Part shown: piece after piece, positions 21,711 through 33,462 of the stretch | How the letters are laid out: each line of letters begins with the position of its first letter | Position numbering within the stretch: the stretch's first letter is position 1 | Origin: Neostapfia colusana | Taxonomy: Eukaryota; Streptophyta; Magnoliopsida; Poales; Poaceae | Assembly: GCA_030760725.1 (NCBI GenBank) | Contig: JASWHV010000001.1 | Location: 75,661,683 to 75,725,682 of the forward strand | Direction: 5' to 3' | Length of the DNA stretch: 64,000 bases | Translations under genes and position numbers: made by a program | Notes under the pieces: generated by a model | Seen by the model: only the letters and a program-made list of their open reading frames with translations | Told to the model about the DNA's origin: nothing | Database searches by the model: none

Positions 21711-22442
21711 TCAGTTACGGTGTTCCGGTTCTGTTCCTTGCGGGAGGGGTAGCAGGGGCTCGGTGTCATGCACGTAGTCACTTCACACGCTGCCGAGGTG
21801 CAAGCACGTCTCCAGCATGAAGACATCGTGGGGAGGTGTTTTCCACGGGGTCTCGGTCAGCAGCGCGGTGGCGGCTTGCAAGGGCTCGGTCCAAGTTCGT
21901 GTGTGAACCGAGAAACAGAGAGCTGAGACTTAGGTAGTAAGTCATCCCCCCTCTCAATGACAATTGGGCCCCACTCATTTCATCTCTTAAATAATTTTGG
22001 GCACATGGCAACCTTCAATCCTGTGGAGCCCAAATTTGAAAACCATTTGGCAAATTGACAAGTTTTACTTCAGTTTCAAATTTGAATTCAAATTTCAATG
22101 AAATTTACAAGTATCTTTGATATACATATCAAAGCACCTCCAAATTCTCCCCAAAATTTGTCTTCCTCATAATTTGGACCTGAAGAATTTCAATATGGAT
22201 TCAAACTTTTAATTTGGTTGCTGCAAAGTGAAGGTTTCCAACTACAGTTTGCATTCTCCATTTCAAATGACCACCTTTCCACTTAAATGATCATTTGAAT
22301 TCAAGGTGGGCTTGAATTCATGTGCTTGCTCATGACCATCTTCACACGTTTAGAAAAGTTTTTGCAAGTCCCATTTCTTGGATTTAAACTCAACTTTATT
22401 CATCACTAAAGCTTTCCATTTACAAGTTTTGGGACTTTTACA
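21711..22442 (-). repeat. Family C 3' LTR, proximal segment
   Basis: Begins TGTAAAAGTCCC at 22442 on the minus strand and matches 29680-30414 closely. It is continued by 7187-10524 beyond the nested Sirevirus. Confidence 0.9.
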
Positions 22443-22458
22443 TTCCTCCCCCCTTAAA
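22443..22458 (-). promoter_or_regulatory. Family C polypurine tract
   Basis: Minus strand TTTTTAAGGGGGGAGGAA abuts the LTR start at 22442. Confidence 0.85.
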
Positions 22459-22510
22459 AAGAATCTCGTCCCGAGATTCATGATTAAGAACAATACGGGG
22501 AGGACGACTA

Positions 22511-25500
22511 CTAAACATAAGCCTCTAATAACTGCGGATGATTGCGTTGTAAATACTCCTCGCTTTCCCATGTATCTTCTGCAGACGTGTGATTTTCCCA
22601 TAGCACCTTGAAAAATCGCAGCATCCGGTTTCTGGTCTCGTGAGTCTTTTCATCAATTATCCGGGTTGGATGCTCAACATAAGTGAGGTCCGGCTTCAAA
22701 TCTGCTATTCCTTCCATGAGAATCTCCATTGTAACTTTCATACACTTCCACAACTGAGATATGTGGAATACATTATGAACTCCGGCTAAGGCTGCCGGTA
22801 ATTCCAAGCGATATGCCACGACCCACATCTTTTAATGATGACGAAGGGACCGATAAAACGCGGAGCTAATTTTCCTTTCACTCTGAATCGGTGAATTCCC
22901 ATCATAGGAGATACGTGGAGATATACGAGGTCCCCAACATGGAAGTCTAGAGGACGACGTCTCCTATCCGCATAGCTCTTTTGTCTGGACTGAGCGGCTT
23001 TAAGATTTGCATGAATAAGACTTACCCGCTCTTCTGCTTCATTTACGAGATCAACCCCGTAAATAACTCTCTCGCCAGATTCACACCAGTTCAATGGGGT
23101 GCGGCACTTCCGGCCATAGAGAGCTCCATAAGGTGCCATTTTTATGCTCGTTTGATAACCGTTGTTATACGAGAACTCCGCCAACGGTAAGTGATCATCC
23201 CAGCTCTTACCGTGGTGGATGGCACATGCCCTTAGCATATCTTCAAGGATTTGATTGACTCTCTCAGTTTGCCCATCGGTTTTAGGGTGATATGCGGAGC
23301 TTCAAATCAATTTGGTTCCCAAGGATGCGTGTAGCTGCTCCCAGAAACAGGCTACAAACAGCGGTCCTCTGTCGGACACAATGGTACGGGAAACTCCGTG
23401 TAAGCATAAGATTCGTGCTATGTATAACTCCGTATACTGCTTGGCGCTGTATTTGGTATGCACCGGAATGAAACGTGCTGATTTGGTTAATCGGTCAACA
23501 ATTACCCAAATCGAATCATGGTGGTGGGAGGTCATCGGCAACCTGACGATGAAATCCATACTCAAGTCTTCTCACTTCCATGAAGGTATTTGTAGTGGTT
23601 GCAGCAGGCCCGACTTCTTCACATGGTCGGCCTTAACTCTTCGACACGTATCACATTCTGAAACATATTTTGCAACTTCACGTTTCATACGTGTCCACCA
23701 AAACTTCTTCCGGAGGTCTTGGTAAATTTTATTGCTGCCCGGATGAATAGAAAATTTTGATAAGTGAGCCTCATCCAAAATTTTCTTCCGCAGCCTCATA
23801 TCCCGGGGTACGACTATTCGGTCCTTGAACCATAAGGTATATTCATCATCTAACTGGAAACATTTCATCTCCCCGTTCTTCAACCTCCTTTTGATATGAG
23901 CTATGCCCTTGTCTTTCTTTTGAGCTTTCATAACCTCCTCTCTTAATGTGGGTATGAAGTCTAGATTGTGTAGAGCTCCATATGGAACCAAGTATAGACT
24001 TGGTTCTTCCTCTTCTATCGGCGTAATGGTCAAATTATGAATATGAGACTTCCGGCTTAGTGCATCGGCAACCACATTTGCCTTGCCCAGATGATAAATT
24101 TCAATCTCATAGTCCTTGATCAGCTCCAACCATCGCCGTTGTCTCATATTCAACTCTTTTTGAGTGAATATGTACTTCAGGCTTTTGTGGTTGGTGTAGA
24201 GATGAACATGATTTCCCAATAGGTAATGTCTCCACATCTTCAAAGCTAGCACCACGGCAGCAAGCTCGAGATCATGAGTTGGATAATGTTGTTCATGATT
24301 CTGTAATTGCCGTGATCCATATGCGACCACGCGTCCCCCTTGCATGACCACACAACCAAGTCCGATGCCGGACGCATCACAATAAACATCAAAAGGCTTG
24401 GTTGTATCCGGTTGAGCTAAAACCAGGGCTGTGGTGAGGTGTTTCACCAATGCTTGAAAAACATCCTCACATGGCTTGCTCCAATCATAATTGATGCCCT
24501 TTTTCAGTAGCTCCGTCATAGGTTTGGAGATTTTTGAGAAGCCCAGGATGAACCTCCGATAATATCCCACCAAACCCAAGAAGCTACGAACTTCACGGAC
24601 TGATGTTGGAGACTTCCATTGCAGCACTTGTTCAATCTTGCTTGGATCAACAGCGATGCCTTCCGCTGAAATAATAGGTCCAAGAAACGGCACTCGGTTG
24701 ATCCAAAAATCACATTTACTAAACTTTGCATAGAGCTTGTGATCTCTCAAGCGTTGGAGCACAATATGCAAATGTTTAGCGTGTTCCTCTTCTGATTTTG
24801 AATAGACCAAGATGTCGTCGATGAATACCATGACGAACTGATACCACTCCGGCATGAACACCGAGTTCATAAGATACATAAAGTGAGCCGGAGCATTGGT
24901 CAAACCAAATGACATGACAAGATAATCATAGAGTCCATATCTTGTCGAGAATGTTGTTTTCGGGATATCTTCCGCTCGAACCTTGATTTGATGATATCCC
25001 GACCTTAAGTCCATCTTGGAGAAGACTATAGCACCCACTAGCTGATCGAAAAGAATATCAATTCTTGGTAGTGGATACTTGTTCTTTATCGTCACAGCAT
25101 TTAACGGTCGATAATCGACACATAGCCTCAGCGTCTCATCCTTCTTCTTCACAAATAAAGCCGAGCAACCCCATAGTGATGAACTTGGATAAATAAACCC
25201 CTTGTCCATCAGATCTTTGAGTTGCTCCTTCATCTCAGCTAATTCAGTCGGAGCCATTTTGTATGGTCTCCGAGAGATCGGCGTGGTTCCCGGTATCAAC
25301 TCTATTTTGAATTCCACCTCGCGTTCAGGTGGTAGGCCTGGAAGATCTTCGGGAAACACGTCCGGATATTCACGGACTACCGGAATGTCTTCTAACTTGC
25401 AAGCTTTGGCATTACATACTTCCGGGTCTTTGGAAACCGCTTTGTCGAGACACAATATTTGACGCCCATGAAGTGGAGAGTCCAAATGGACACTCCTGTT

Positions 25501-25615
25501 CTCGATGTCCAAAACAGCCTTATTGAAGGTCAACCATGATATTCCCAATATGGCATTGATTCTTTGATCTTCGAGAATAATGAGGGTGGTAGGATAAATT
25601 TTTCCACCCAAACAA
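22511..25615 (-). pseudogene. Family C pol: RT, RNase H, integrase, chromodomain
   Basis: Gypsy-order polyprotein. RT spans about 25300-24600 with LFVKKKDETLRLCVDYR near 25150, MDLRSGYHQIK near 25010 and the active-site FIDDILVYS near 24810. RNase H has FDVYCDASGIGLG near 24380. Integrase has an HHCC finger (H near 23750, CDTCRRVK near 23645), then MDFIVRLP near 23560, SDRGPLF near 23365 and the GRKCRTPL segment near 23100. The C-terminus (ENHTSAEDTWESEEYL near 22580) is a chromodomain, which defines a chromovirus. Lesions: frameshift from gag-protease near 25620, TGA at 23572 (Trp codon in related copy), TGA at 23302, and a frameshift near 22826. The integrase second Asp is present, but the reading is broken around it. 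Confidence 0.92.
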
Positions 25616-26948
25616 AGTGTGCTCTAGAAATGACTTCATTAGTCGATATATCTCCACCTGGCGAATGAATAAGGTAAGAACCTTTTGTGGTAGTTGTGGA
25701 GATCTGATCCCGGATCACCGTCGCCTTGCTAATGAAGTTATGTGTTGCACCAGAGTCGAATAGAATGACAACCGGCTTGTCATTTAATGTGAACCTGCCC
25801 GCAAGAACTGGACCTCTTTTGGGCAGATCATCGACTGACACATAATTAACAGTTTTCACTTTGGACATAGCATTTCTTTGCTGTCCAAGATCACTCTTTG
25901 GAACTGGACCCGCAGGCATAATGTTGCTGCTCGGTTCAGTTGCTTCATTGACGTAGAGTTCATTGTCAATTTGAAGTGGAATACCACTCGGTTCCGCTGA
26001 GAAAACACCTTGATCATCTTCAACCTCTTGAGGGAAATAACATTCTGGTGCACCATGTAGATACTGAGGTGCATGGGAAATAAGTTGCTGCTGCGGTGGA
26101 GGTGAATAAAACCTCCGTGGAGTATGCGATTCGTCATACTCCAAGAATGATTGCACCTCTTGTGGAACCTCTTGACCGGAAGGTGAACGTATTACCCACC
26201 GATACTTCTGAGGCAGATGATTGCATTCATCCTGTGATGAGTCCCTCTCCCTCTTTTCTTTAAGGTAGAGATTGGAATAATATTCCTGAGTGATACCACA
26301 GCTAACAAACTCATCAAAATTCTCTTGGCTAACTTGAGCCAACTCACATCGCAGCCTAGCAGTCAGCCCTCGGTAAAAATGATAACCCTTCAAGGATGGT
26401 GATTTCACATAGTCAGGGACATATTGAGCTAAGCGATTGAATTCCTTCGCATACTCAATAACACTAATTTCTCCTTGTTTTAGATTCCAGAATTCATCCA
26501 GACTTGTTTGCATTATGCCCGCAGGAACGAAACGAGCACGAAAGGCATCCTGGAACTCCGCCCATGTGACATGGTGCCCTGCTGGTTGGATAGCAAGGTA
26601 TTCTGCCCACCATGCCCCAGCAAAGCCATGAAGCTGCTGAGCGGCAAATAGAGTCTTCTGGAATTCATCACATTGCATCAACCCAAACTTGGACTCAATG
26701 ACACGTAACCAATGATTTGTTTCACAATGGTCAGCCGCTTCGGAGAATACCGGCGGTTGTGTCACCAAGAAATCCAGATAGGTGCTCGGGGTTGGCAGGT
26801 GATGTTGAGGTTCTCTATTTATTCCTTGCTGAACTAGAGTTTGGAGAGTTTCATTCATCTTTGCCATAATCTCCGCCAATCCGGTTGGCGATGGCTCTTG
26901 TGATGAAGTCGAGTCATTCCCACCTCGACTCAAACCTCCACTCTCCAT
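25530..26948 (-). pseudogene. Family C gag-protease
   Basis: 473 codons from MESGG at 26948, chosen because the upstream extension to 27086 reads through leader sequence. Retrotransposon gag domain with WLRVIESKFGLMQC near 26700 and AGAWWAEYLAIQPAG near 26590. Protease motif ILFDSGATHNFIS near 25755. The CCHC knuckle found at this place in the related copy (near 59550) is absent here and replaced by a Pro/Glu-rich linker. The last about 25 codons before the stop at 25530 are out of frame after an indel near 25620. Confidence 0.85.
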
Positions 26949-28693
26949 TTGAGAATGTGCGCGTATAATACTGCACGAAACAAAATTTTGAGTCAATAAA
27001 TATTCTCTCAGTAGTAAGTAAAGATAAGTAAAACATGAAAATGTCATGAACTTTATGAAAGCATAACCACATTCATGTTTAAACAAATCTTAAGTACGCT
27101 AAACTAATCAGCAGGACCACCCTGACCAGTCCAAACAAACTCCAAAATTCACTCAAGTTAACTACAGATTCATGACTTGATTTCAATACCATTGTTTTAG
27201 TAAACTTTAGTATCTATCCAACGAGTACTCATATGCCTCTAGATCATCTCTGGATCAAAAGTTATGATTGCTCAAAGTTGACAGAATTCCTGGATAAAAT
27301 TTGCCAGCATCTCCTTTGTATGTGGCTACCTTTATCACAGTTGTATATGCAAATACAATAAGAATCTGAGAAACCTTTGAACTACAACAATGTTGCATAT
27401 TTCATAAAATTTCCAACAGTGTATCATCGGCTCCTTAAGGATTTTTTTACAGGAAGTTATGGCTTAAAAACAGAAAGGTCCAGAGAGGTTTTTGCTACTG
27501 TCCTGGTTATGAACAGTTTGCCTTCAACTAGACTTTTCACCAACTTAACATGTGATTTTGCTCTGGAGGTCTACAAAGAAATTGTAGAGCACTTGTAAAT
27601 GTTTCCAGAACTGTATCATACACCTTAATTGGTTAAAGCTACTCAGAGTTATGCTCTGTTAAATTCCAGCAAGAATTCCTGCCAGAAACAGAGCCCTCTG
27701 TTTTTGAAATCTTTGAAGCCTAGTCATGCTCTCATTTGAATCTTAGCTCAAAATAAGAGTTCAGTAACTAATATTTGTTTCAAACTTCCATTTTTAGTTT
27801 AAAGTTAGTTCATGAATCATTTCTTCATAGGGAAGAGATTATTAAGTGTAGTACAGTGTCGATGCACCGTAAGAAACATGTCGGTACTACGTTGCCTCAC
27901 CAAAAGAAAATCCTAACCGGATTATAGCGGCATATACGTATTATCAGTGGCACTAAGACGGTCACTCACAAACTTGTGCTACTCGGAATACATACATGTT
28001 AGTACCTGCAGAAGAACACTCAATAGTGGTGCACTCAAAGGTTGTTTTCATTTCAGGCAGGTCCATATTTGAAAGTAAATACACACGCCCGTATCATTGC
28101 CATACGGCCTTCCTTGAGTTAAGCCACGTCTCAAGGTACGTGATCGTGTTTTTACACCACACGACGGGGAACCCCCGAGTAGAGCACGAACGGGTCGTCA
28201 CGGTTGGGAATTTTATCACCCCAACAGATACCACCTACTGCCCTGCAGGGCACGCCGATGGCAAGCGCTGCGTATGTCCTCCTAGGCTATTTCCAGAAGA
28301 ACACACTATCACGTTACTGACCACACGATGGGGTCTCCACTTTCTTGCCTAATGCACGCTAGGGATCAGCGTTTCATATGAACTCAGGAACATGAAGAGT
28401 CCAAGAGTTTCATATTGACGTCTCACACCAAGCTGTGAGACCTATCCCTGAACCACTTTCTTCGTCAGGGGAGCTAACAGAAATTGAACCGCTTTCGGTG
28501 GCGTTCCTTACCATGCTTACTTGAACGTAGGTGTGTCGTTACATAATAAAATTTAGAATTATAACAAGTATGTTAGCCATGCCACTTTAAGTAACTATGC
28601 TACTATAGTCCTTATGTGGGCCTAATATCGTTTCCTCACCGTATCCTAAGTTTTTGTCGTAATACGATCCTTATTCCGTGCGCTATTACCAAT
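26949..28693 (-). other. Family C leader (5' untranslated region)
   Basis: Non-coding, similar throughout to 60575-62093 in the second family-C-like element, for example GTTATGCTCTGTT near 27650 and 61250, and CGTAAGAAACATGTCGGTAC near 27870. I see no conserved ORF; the small plus-strand ORFs here are not preserved between copies. Confidence 0.8.
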
Positions 28694-28708
28694 GCGGCTC
28701 TAATACCA
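28694..28708 (-). promoter_or_regulatory. Family C primer-binding site
   Basis: Minus strand TGGTATTAGAGCCGC, one base off the Met-tRNA complement seen at 62094-62108 (TGGTATCAGAGCCGC). It lies next to the 5' LTR remnant. Confidence 0.8.
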
Positions 28709-28710
28709 AG

Positions 28711-30414
28711 CTTACAGGGCTCAGAGGTCTAACGAGATGATGTGGTATGCCTCTACAATCCAGTTAACCTGGTACATCGGTTTCCTGGATCCCATATAGC
28801 AGTAAGCATCCGGTACACAACTCAATACTCGCTTCTGGATGCGGCACAAGCATCGGTCCATAACTGACACAGGCAGAGCTACTCGACCAAAACCTCGTCT
28901 TGTCGCTGCCTAACCCTCCTGCCCGGTCTCATCTTTAGAAATATAAACTTTAGTTTGCCTTTTCCATCTACACCCATGTAATCCCGACTATAACTCGCGA
29001 ATAGATTCCAACTACTTGACTTCTGCCGGATGTCCTACCCTATTTAGCATGGCAACCTTCTACAGCAGGGATACTATTCTACCCTTGACTCCAGGGTTCA
29101 TTTGGTCATGCATTTGGAGTCTCAAGCATACTTGACCTAATGCACAAACAAACTCTAAACCATAATTGTGAACAAAGTAAAAACTTTATAAATAACTTAA
29201 ATGCAAACCGGAGCTTGCCTTGGTTTTGCAGGTGACTAAAGTCAGAAAATTGTGAAGTTAGTTGCTGATGACTTGAAGCTTAATCACTGCCCTTCTTGTT
29301 CCTTGATCCAAGCTTTGCTTCTCTTCCACTTTTCCACATTCAATCACTACACGTTATGAATATGCATATATATATTTAATTGTAAAGCTTTAACTAACAA
29401 GTTCTAAAGACAAGTTTAAAACTGGAACTCTGTTTCAGAATTTTAAATGACACTGGGGCTAGTGGTTTAGGTTTTGGTTTAAGCACTATGATCAAGTGAT
29501 AAGTATTTCTCATCACTTGTGTGTGTTGATCATCTAAGAGGTTGAACAGAATAGTACTGATCCAGGGCTCCAATGGAGCTGAAATTTTTTATGTGAGATA
29601 CTTGTCACAAGAAAGTCATCTGGACCAAAATTTGGATGAGTTTTTACGGTTTCCGATTGAACGCCGAGGAGAGGCGGTGAGTTACGGTGTTCCGGTTCTG
29701 TTCCTTGCGGGAGGGGTAGCAGGGGCTCGGTGTCGTGCACGTAGTCGCTTCACAAGCTGCCAAGGTGCAAGCACGTCTCCAGCGTGAAGACATCGTGGGG
29801 AGGTGGCTTCCACGGGGTCTCGGTCGGCAGCGCGGTGGCGGCTTGCAAGGGCTCGGTCCGAGTTCGTGTGTCAACCGAGAAACAGAGAGCTGAGACTTAG
29901 GTAGTAAGTCATCCCCCTCTCAATGACAATTGGGCCCCACTCATTTGCTCTCTTAAATATCTCCAATTTTGGGCACATGGCAACCTTCAATCCTGTGGAG
30001 CTCAAATTTGAAAACCATTTGGCAAATTGACAAGTTTTACTTCAGTTTCAAATTTGAATTCAAATTTCAATGAAATTTACAAGTATTTTTGATATACATA
30101 TCAAAGCACCTCCAAATTCTCCCCAAAATTTGTCTTCCTCATAATTTGGACCTGAAGAATTCAAATATGGATTCAAACTTTTAATTTGGTGGCTGCAAAG
30201 TGAAGGTTTCCAACCACAGTTTGCATTCTCCATTTCAAATGACCACCTTTCCACTTAAATGATCATTTGAATTCAAGGTGGACTTGAATTCATGTGCTTT
30301 CTCATGACCATCTTCACATGTTTAGAAAAGTTTTTGCAAGTCCCATTTATTGGATTTAAACTCAACTTTATTCATCACTAACGTTTTCCATTTACATATT
30401 TTGGGACTTTTACA
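28711..30414 (-). repeat. Family C 5' LTR, internally and terminally deleted
   Basis: 1.7 kb. It aligns to the 3' LTR in two blocks (30414-29637 and about 29635-28712). It lacks the counterpart of about 9004-10487 (1.5 kb) and the last 0.9 kb (counterpart of 7187-8088). The primer-binding site follows directly. Confidence 0.85.
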
Positions 30415-30419
30415 CTCAT
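30415..30419. repeat. Target-site duplication of family C (right)
   Basis: CTCAT, matching 7182-7186. Confidence 0.85.
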
Positions 30420-32078
30420 AAATATTCATATCCATCTCATATTCATTTAACCGAAACCCAATTCATTGTCATGACTCAAAACAGTCCCGAAACCAATCCC
30501 AGTGACCATACCATAAACATACCGAATAAACATCACAAGTTTTGCTTCTAATCATAGATGTTGGCCAGGTGCTTGTGACCGGAAGCACGACTATCATGAT
30601 AGTTTTACACTCTGCAGAGGTGGCACCACTTTACCCACTAGTTTGTGATTTCGTCACCCGTCGGCAACTAGAAAGAACCTCCATTATACCAGTACACAAC
30701 GGTCGGTGTATGACCAAGAGATCACAAAATAGCCTTTACAAAGGGGCTACTAGGATGTACGGACCCACTTAGATTTCACCGGCAGGCTTGAATCTCCATT
30801 CTCCCACCCACGGGTCCCCTCTTGTGCCATGCAGTTACCAGGGCAGTCCTCATCGACTCCCATTCCCCGCGCCATCTAATGGTCCACAACAAGCTATCAA
30901 CACACCTAATTAGTTAGCTAAGCTGCACCCATATTTGGCCTTGTGGTGGCACTGTCTTCCTGGCATGTGCTCGCATGAACCGGTTCTTAGATCTACGGCA
31001 AGTAAACCACCATCTCTTTCAGAAACATCCACAAACCAAGCTTGCCTAGATCTCCCTGATTCCATGCTCATCAACATCATCAGGTTCTCATCATCTTTAA
31101 TATCATGAGTGCAGTAGCTAACAAGTTTTATTTCAGCTTCCCGTATCCCGTAAGTTAAGCGAAGCAAAAAGGAAAAATGACCATACCCGACTCATCGACT
31201 TTCCCGGCGACAAGGATAGCTAACAAAACTAGTAAACTCCTATAAAAGGGTGTCCCCTCAAGTTGACTCAAGCATACACAGTTTTTGCAAACAAAACAGT
31301 TTTAAAACATGGGATCAATATGGTCAAGGGGCTTTTGCCTTGCTCCCGTGGCTCGTGTTGCTCAAGCTTCTCGAAGTCTTGGTGCTGTAGTTCCTTGTAG
31401 ACGGCCTCTTGTGGTTGTCCTTCTACTCACGACCACACACATACAAAATTCACAGCAATCAATCATCATGCACAAACTTTACTCAAGATGCCATGGGGTA
31501 TATGAATGCAAATCCTATAGTGCAGTTTATAAAACCAGTTTGTACGTGTTCTTGCATATTTTAATGGGCTTTCATGGGGTTTTATTATGAACAAGGGTGT
31601 AGGAATCAAGTGTGGACGTGGTGATGATCTTTACACAAGATCTTGATCAATTCCACTGTCAAAAATCGATCAAAACATGATCTGTCCACACGCAAAAGTT
31701 TCTGCTCGAAGGGGGCGAAAAAAACGGGTGCGTAGAAACAGTGGCGATGTTGTAAGATGTGTAATGAAGACCTACCTCACTTCCTCCTAGCAACAGCAGC
31801 AGCGGGGGATTTTTCTGCGGGGAATTATGGTAGGGCAGTCGGGCTTCTTCTCCAGCGACGGCGAGGCGTGACGGGGCTCAACGGTGGGTCTCAATGATGG
31901 GGATCGACGGCGGGGCTCGACGGCGGGGCTCGACGATGGGGCTTGATGGCGGGGCTCGTCGGTGGGGCTCACCGGTGACCAAACTCCGGCAGTCGGGGGA
32001 GGGGGGGTTGGCCAACTCGTCGAGTTGGGGGGGCAGGGCCAACTCGGCGACTTTGGGGTGGGAGGGGCTGGGGGGTTG

Positions 32079-32086
32079 TATTTATA
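32079..32086 (-). promoter_or_regulatory. TATA box of minus-strand LTR
   Basis: TATAAATA on the minus strand, aligned with TATAAATA at 33948-33955 of the plus-strand relative. Confidence 0.55.
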
Positions 32087-32299
32087 AGAGGGGAAAAGAA
32101 GATTCCTAGTCTAACTAGAACTCAACCAAAGAGTCCTAGTCCAATTGGGACTCAACCAAAGAGTCCTAGGGGTTTTTCCCCCTATAGGGCTGCGGCTACA
32201 TTGGGGAAAAATTCCCCCCAAATGTGGGGGAAATTCCCCCTTGGGGAATTTGGGGGAAATTTGGAGAAATTTGGGAATGGCTCAATTCAGCTATCTTAT

Positions 32300-32510
32300 T
32301 TCCATTTCTCTCCATTTCTATGTCCCTTTCTCCATTTCCATATTCCCCTCTCCATTTATATGTCCCTTTCTCCATTTCCATATCCCCTTCTCCATTTCTA
32401 TGGTTCTTTCTCCATTATATGGTTCCTTCTCCATTTCTATGGTTCTTTCTTCATTTCTATGGTTATTTCTCCATTTCTATTGTTCTTTCTCCATTTTCTA
32501 ATTCTTTTGA
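32300..32510. repeat. Imperfect tandem repeat of about 20 bp (CTCCATTTCTATGGTTCTTT-like)
   Basis: About ten degenerate units of TCTCCATTTCTATG plus spacer, strongly pyrimidine-biased on the plus strand. They open all three plus frames and so produce spurious Ser/Phe/Pro-rich ORFs. Confidence 0.85.
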
Positions 32511-32569
32511 AATGCTTCTCTACATGAAAAATGCATGCAATGCATGGTAATGAATTTAAGGGTGTTACA

Positions 32570-33462
32570 GTTTTAGATCGAGGTTCTCAATTTACCTCTA
32601 GGTTCTGGAAGAAGCTGCATGAAGCCATGGGTACACGATTGAATTTCAGCTCCGCATATCACCCGCAAACTGAGAGGACAAATAAAATTTTGGAAGACAT
32701 GTTGAGAGCTTGCGCCTTGAAACATGGGCGTAGCTGGGATAGGAGCTTGCTGTATGCTGAATTTTCATACAACAACAGTTACCAAGCCAGCTTGAAGATG
32801 TCACCCTTCGAAACATTGTATGGTAGACGGTGTAGAACACCACTGTTCTAGAATGAGACTGGAGAAAGCCAAGTATTTGGACCCAAAGTGCTGCAAAACG
32901 CCAAAAAGCAAGTCCAAACGATAAGTGAAAACTTGAAGGCCGCTCATTCACGGCAAAAGGGTTATGCGGACAATAGGCGAAGAAGATTGACCTTCGAAGT
33001 GGGAAACTTCATGTATCTTAAGGTGTCGCCTATCTGAGGCCGACGACGGTTCAACGTCAAAGGCAAGTTAGCACCTCACTACATTGGGCTATCCATGATT
33101 TTGGGCAAGCAAGGAGAGGTAGCCTATCAACTGAAGCTGCCAACGCACATCTCCGACGTGCACGACGTGTTTCACGTATCTCAGCTCAAGAAATGCCTAA
33201 GAGTACCAGAAGAACAGGTACTGATGGATGAGGTAGAGATTCAAGAGGATCTGACCTACGTGGAACACCCCATCAAAATCTTGGACGTGAAGGAAAGGGT
33301 CACGAGGAACAAAGTAATTTGTTGGTGGAAGGTACAATGGAGCCATCACACAGAAGCCGAAACTACATGGGAACGTGAGGAAGATCTAAAGGCGGAACTC
33401 CCCCATATTTTCTCCACACTATCAAATCTCGAGGCAGAGATTCATTTTAAGGGGGGTATGTT
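32570..33462 (+). pseudogene. Gypsy chromovirus pol 3' end (integrase C-half and chromodomain)
   Basis: Starts inside integrase (SDRGSQF-equivalent, here LDRGSQFTSRFW) directly against the minus-strand LTR. It continues through NFSSAYHPQTE, a region matching family B (MSPFETLYGRRCRTPLF) and a chromodomain near 33320-33390 (WSHHTEAETTWEREEDL). It has TAG at 32849-32851 (Trp in family B) and TGA at 33035-33037 (Arg codon in family B). The original stop is lost, so the frame runs into the LTR. A polypurine tract (TTTTAAGGGGGG, 33446-33456) closes it. Gag, protease, RT and RNase H are missing. Confidence 0.9.

Larger units (their letters stand above)
7187..30414 (-). mobile_element. Family C Ty3/gypsy chromovirus (Tekay/Del-like), nested
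   Basis: Minus-strand element bounded by TGTAAAAGTCCC (30414 inward) and TGACAGAGCC (7187), with CTCAT on both sides. In minus-strand order it has a 5' LTR, a primer-binding site at 28694-28708, a leader, gag-protease, RT-RNase H-integrase with a C-terminal chromodomain, a polypurine tract at 22443-22458, and a 3' LTR split by a Sirevirus at 10525-21705. Gag and pol are broken by frameshifts and stops. The 5' LTR is only 1.7 kb, against 4.07 kb for the 3' LTR once the Sirevirus is removed. Confidence 0.9.
30420..32569 (-). repeat. Minus-strand LTR (TGTAACAC family), 5' part
   Basis: Begins TGTAACACCC at 32569 on the minus strand. It is homologous to the plus-strand LTR at 33463-34757, with a shared TGGTCAAGGGG... 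block near 31320 and 34640 and the same TATA (minus strand TATAAATA at 32079-32086). It contains short GC-rich repeats with a period of about 15 bp at 31890-31980 (GGCGGGGCTCGACG-like) and is continued at 6761-7181 beyond family C. ORFs inside are low-complexity. Confidence 0.8.

Noticed and set aside
28700..29640. Possible independent repeat unrelated to family C
   Set aside because: It aligns with 8090-9000 and 62970-63960 in the same order, so it is LTR sequence of family C.
32145..32550. Ser/Phe-rich ORFs of 108-118 codons, possible membrane protein
   Set aside because: Produced by the CTCCATTTCTATG tandem repeat, which is open in all three frames.
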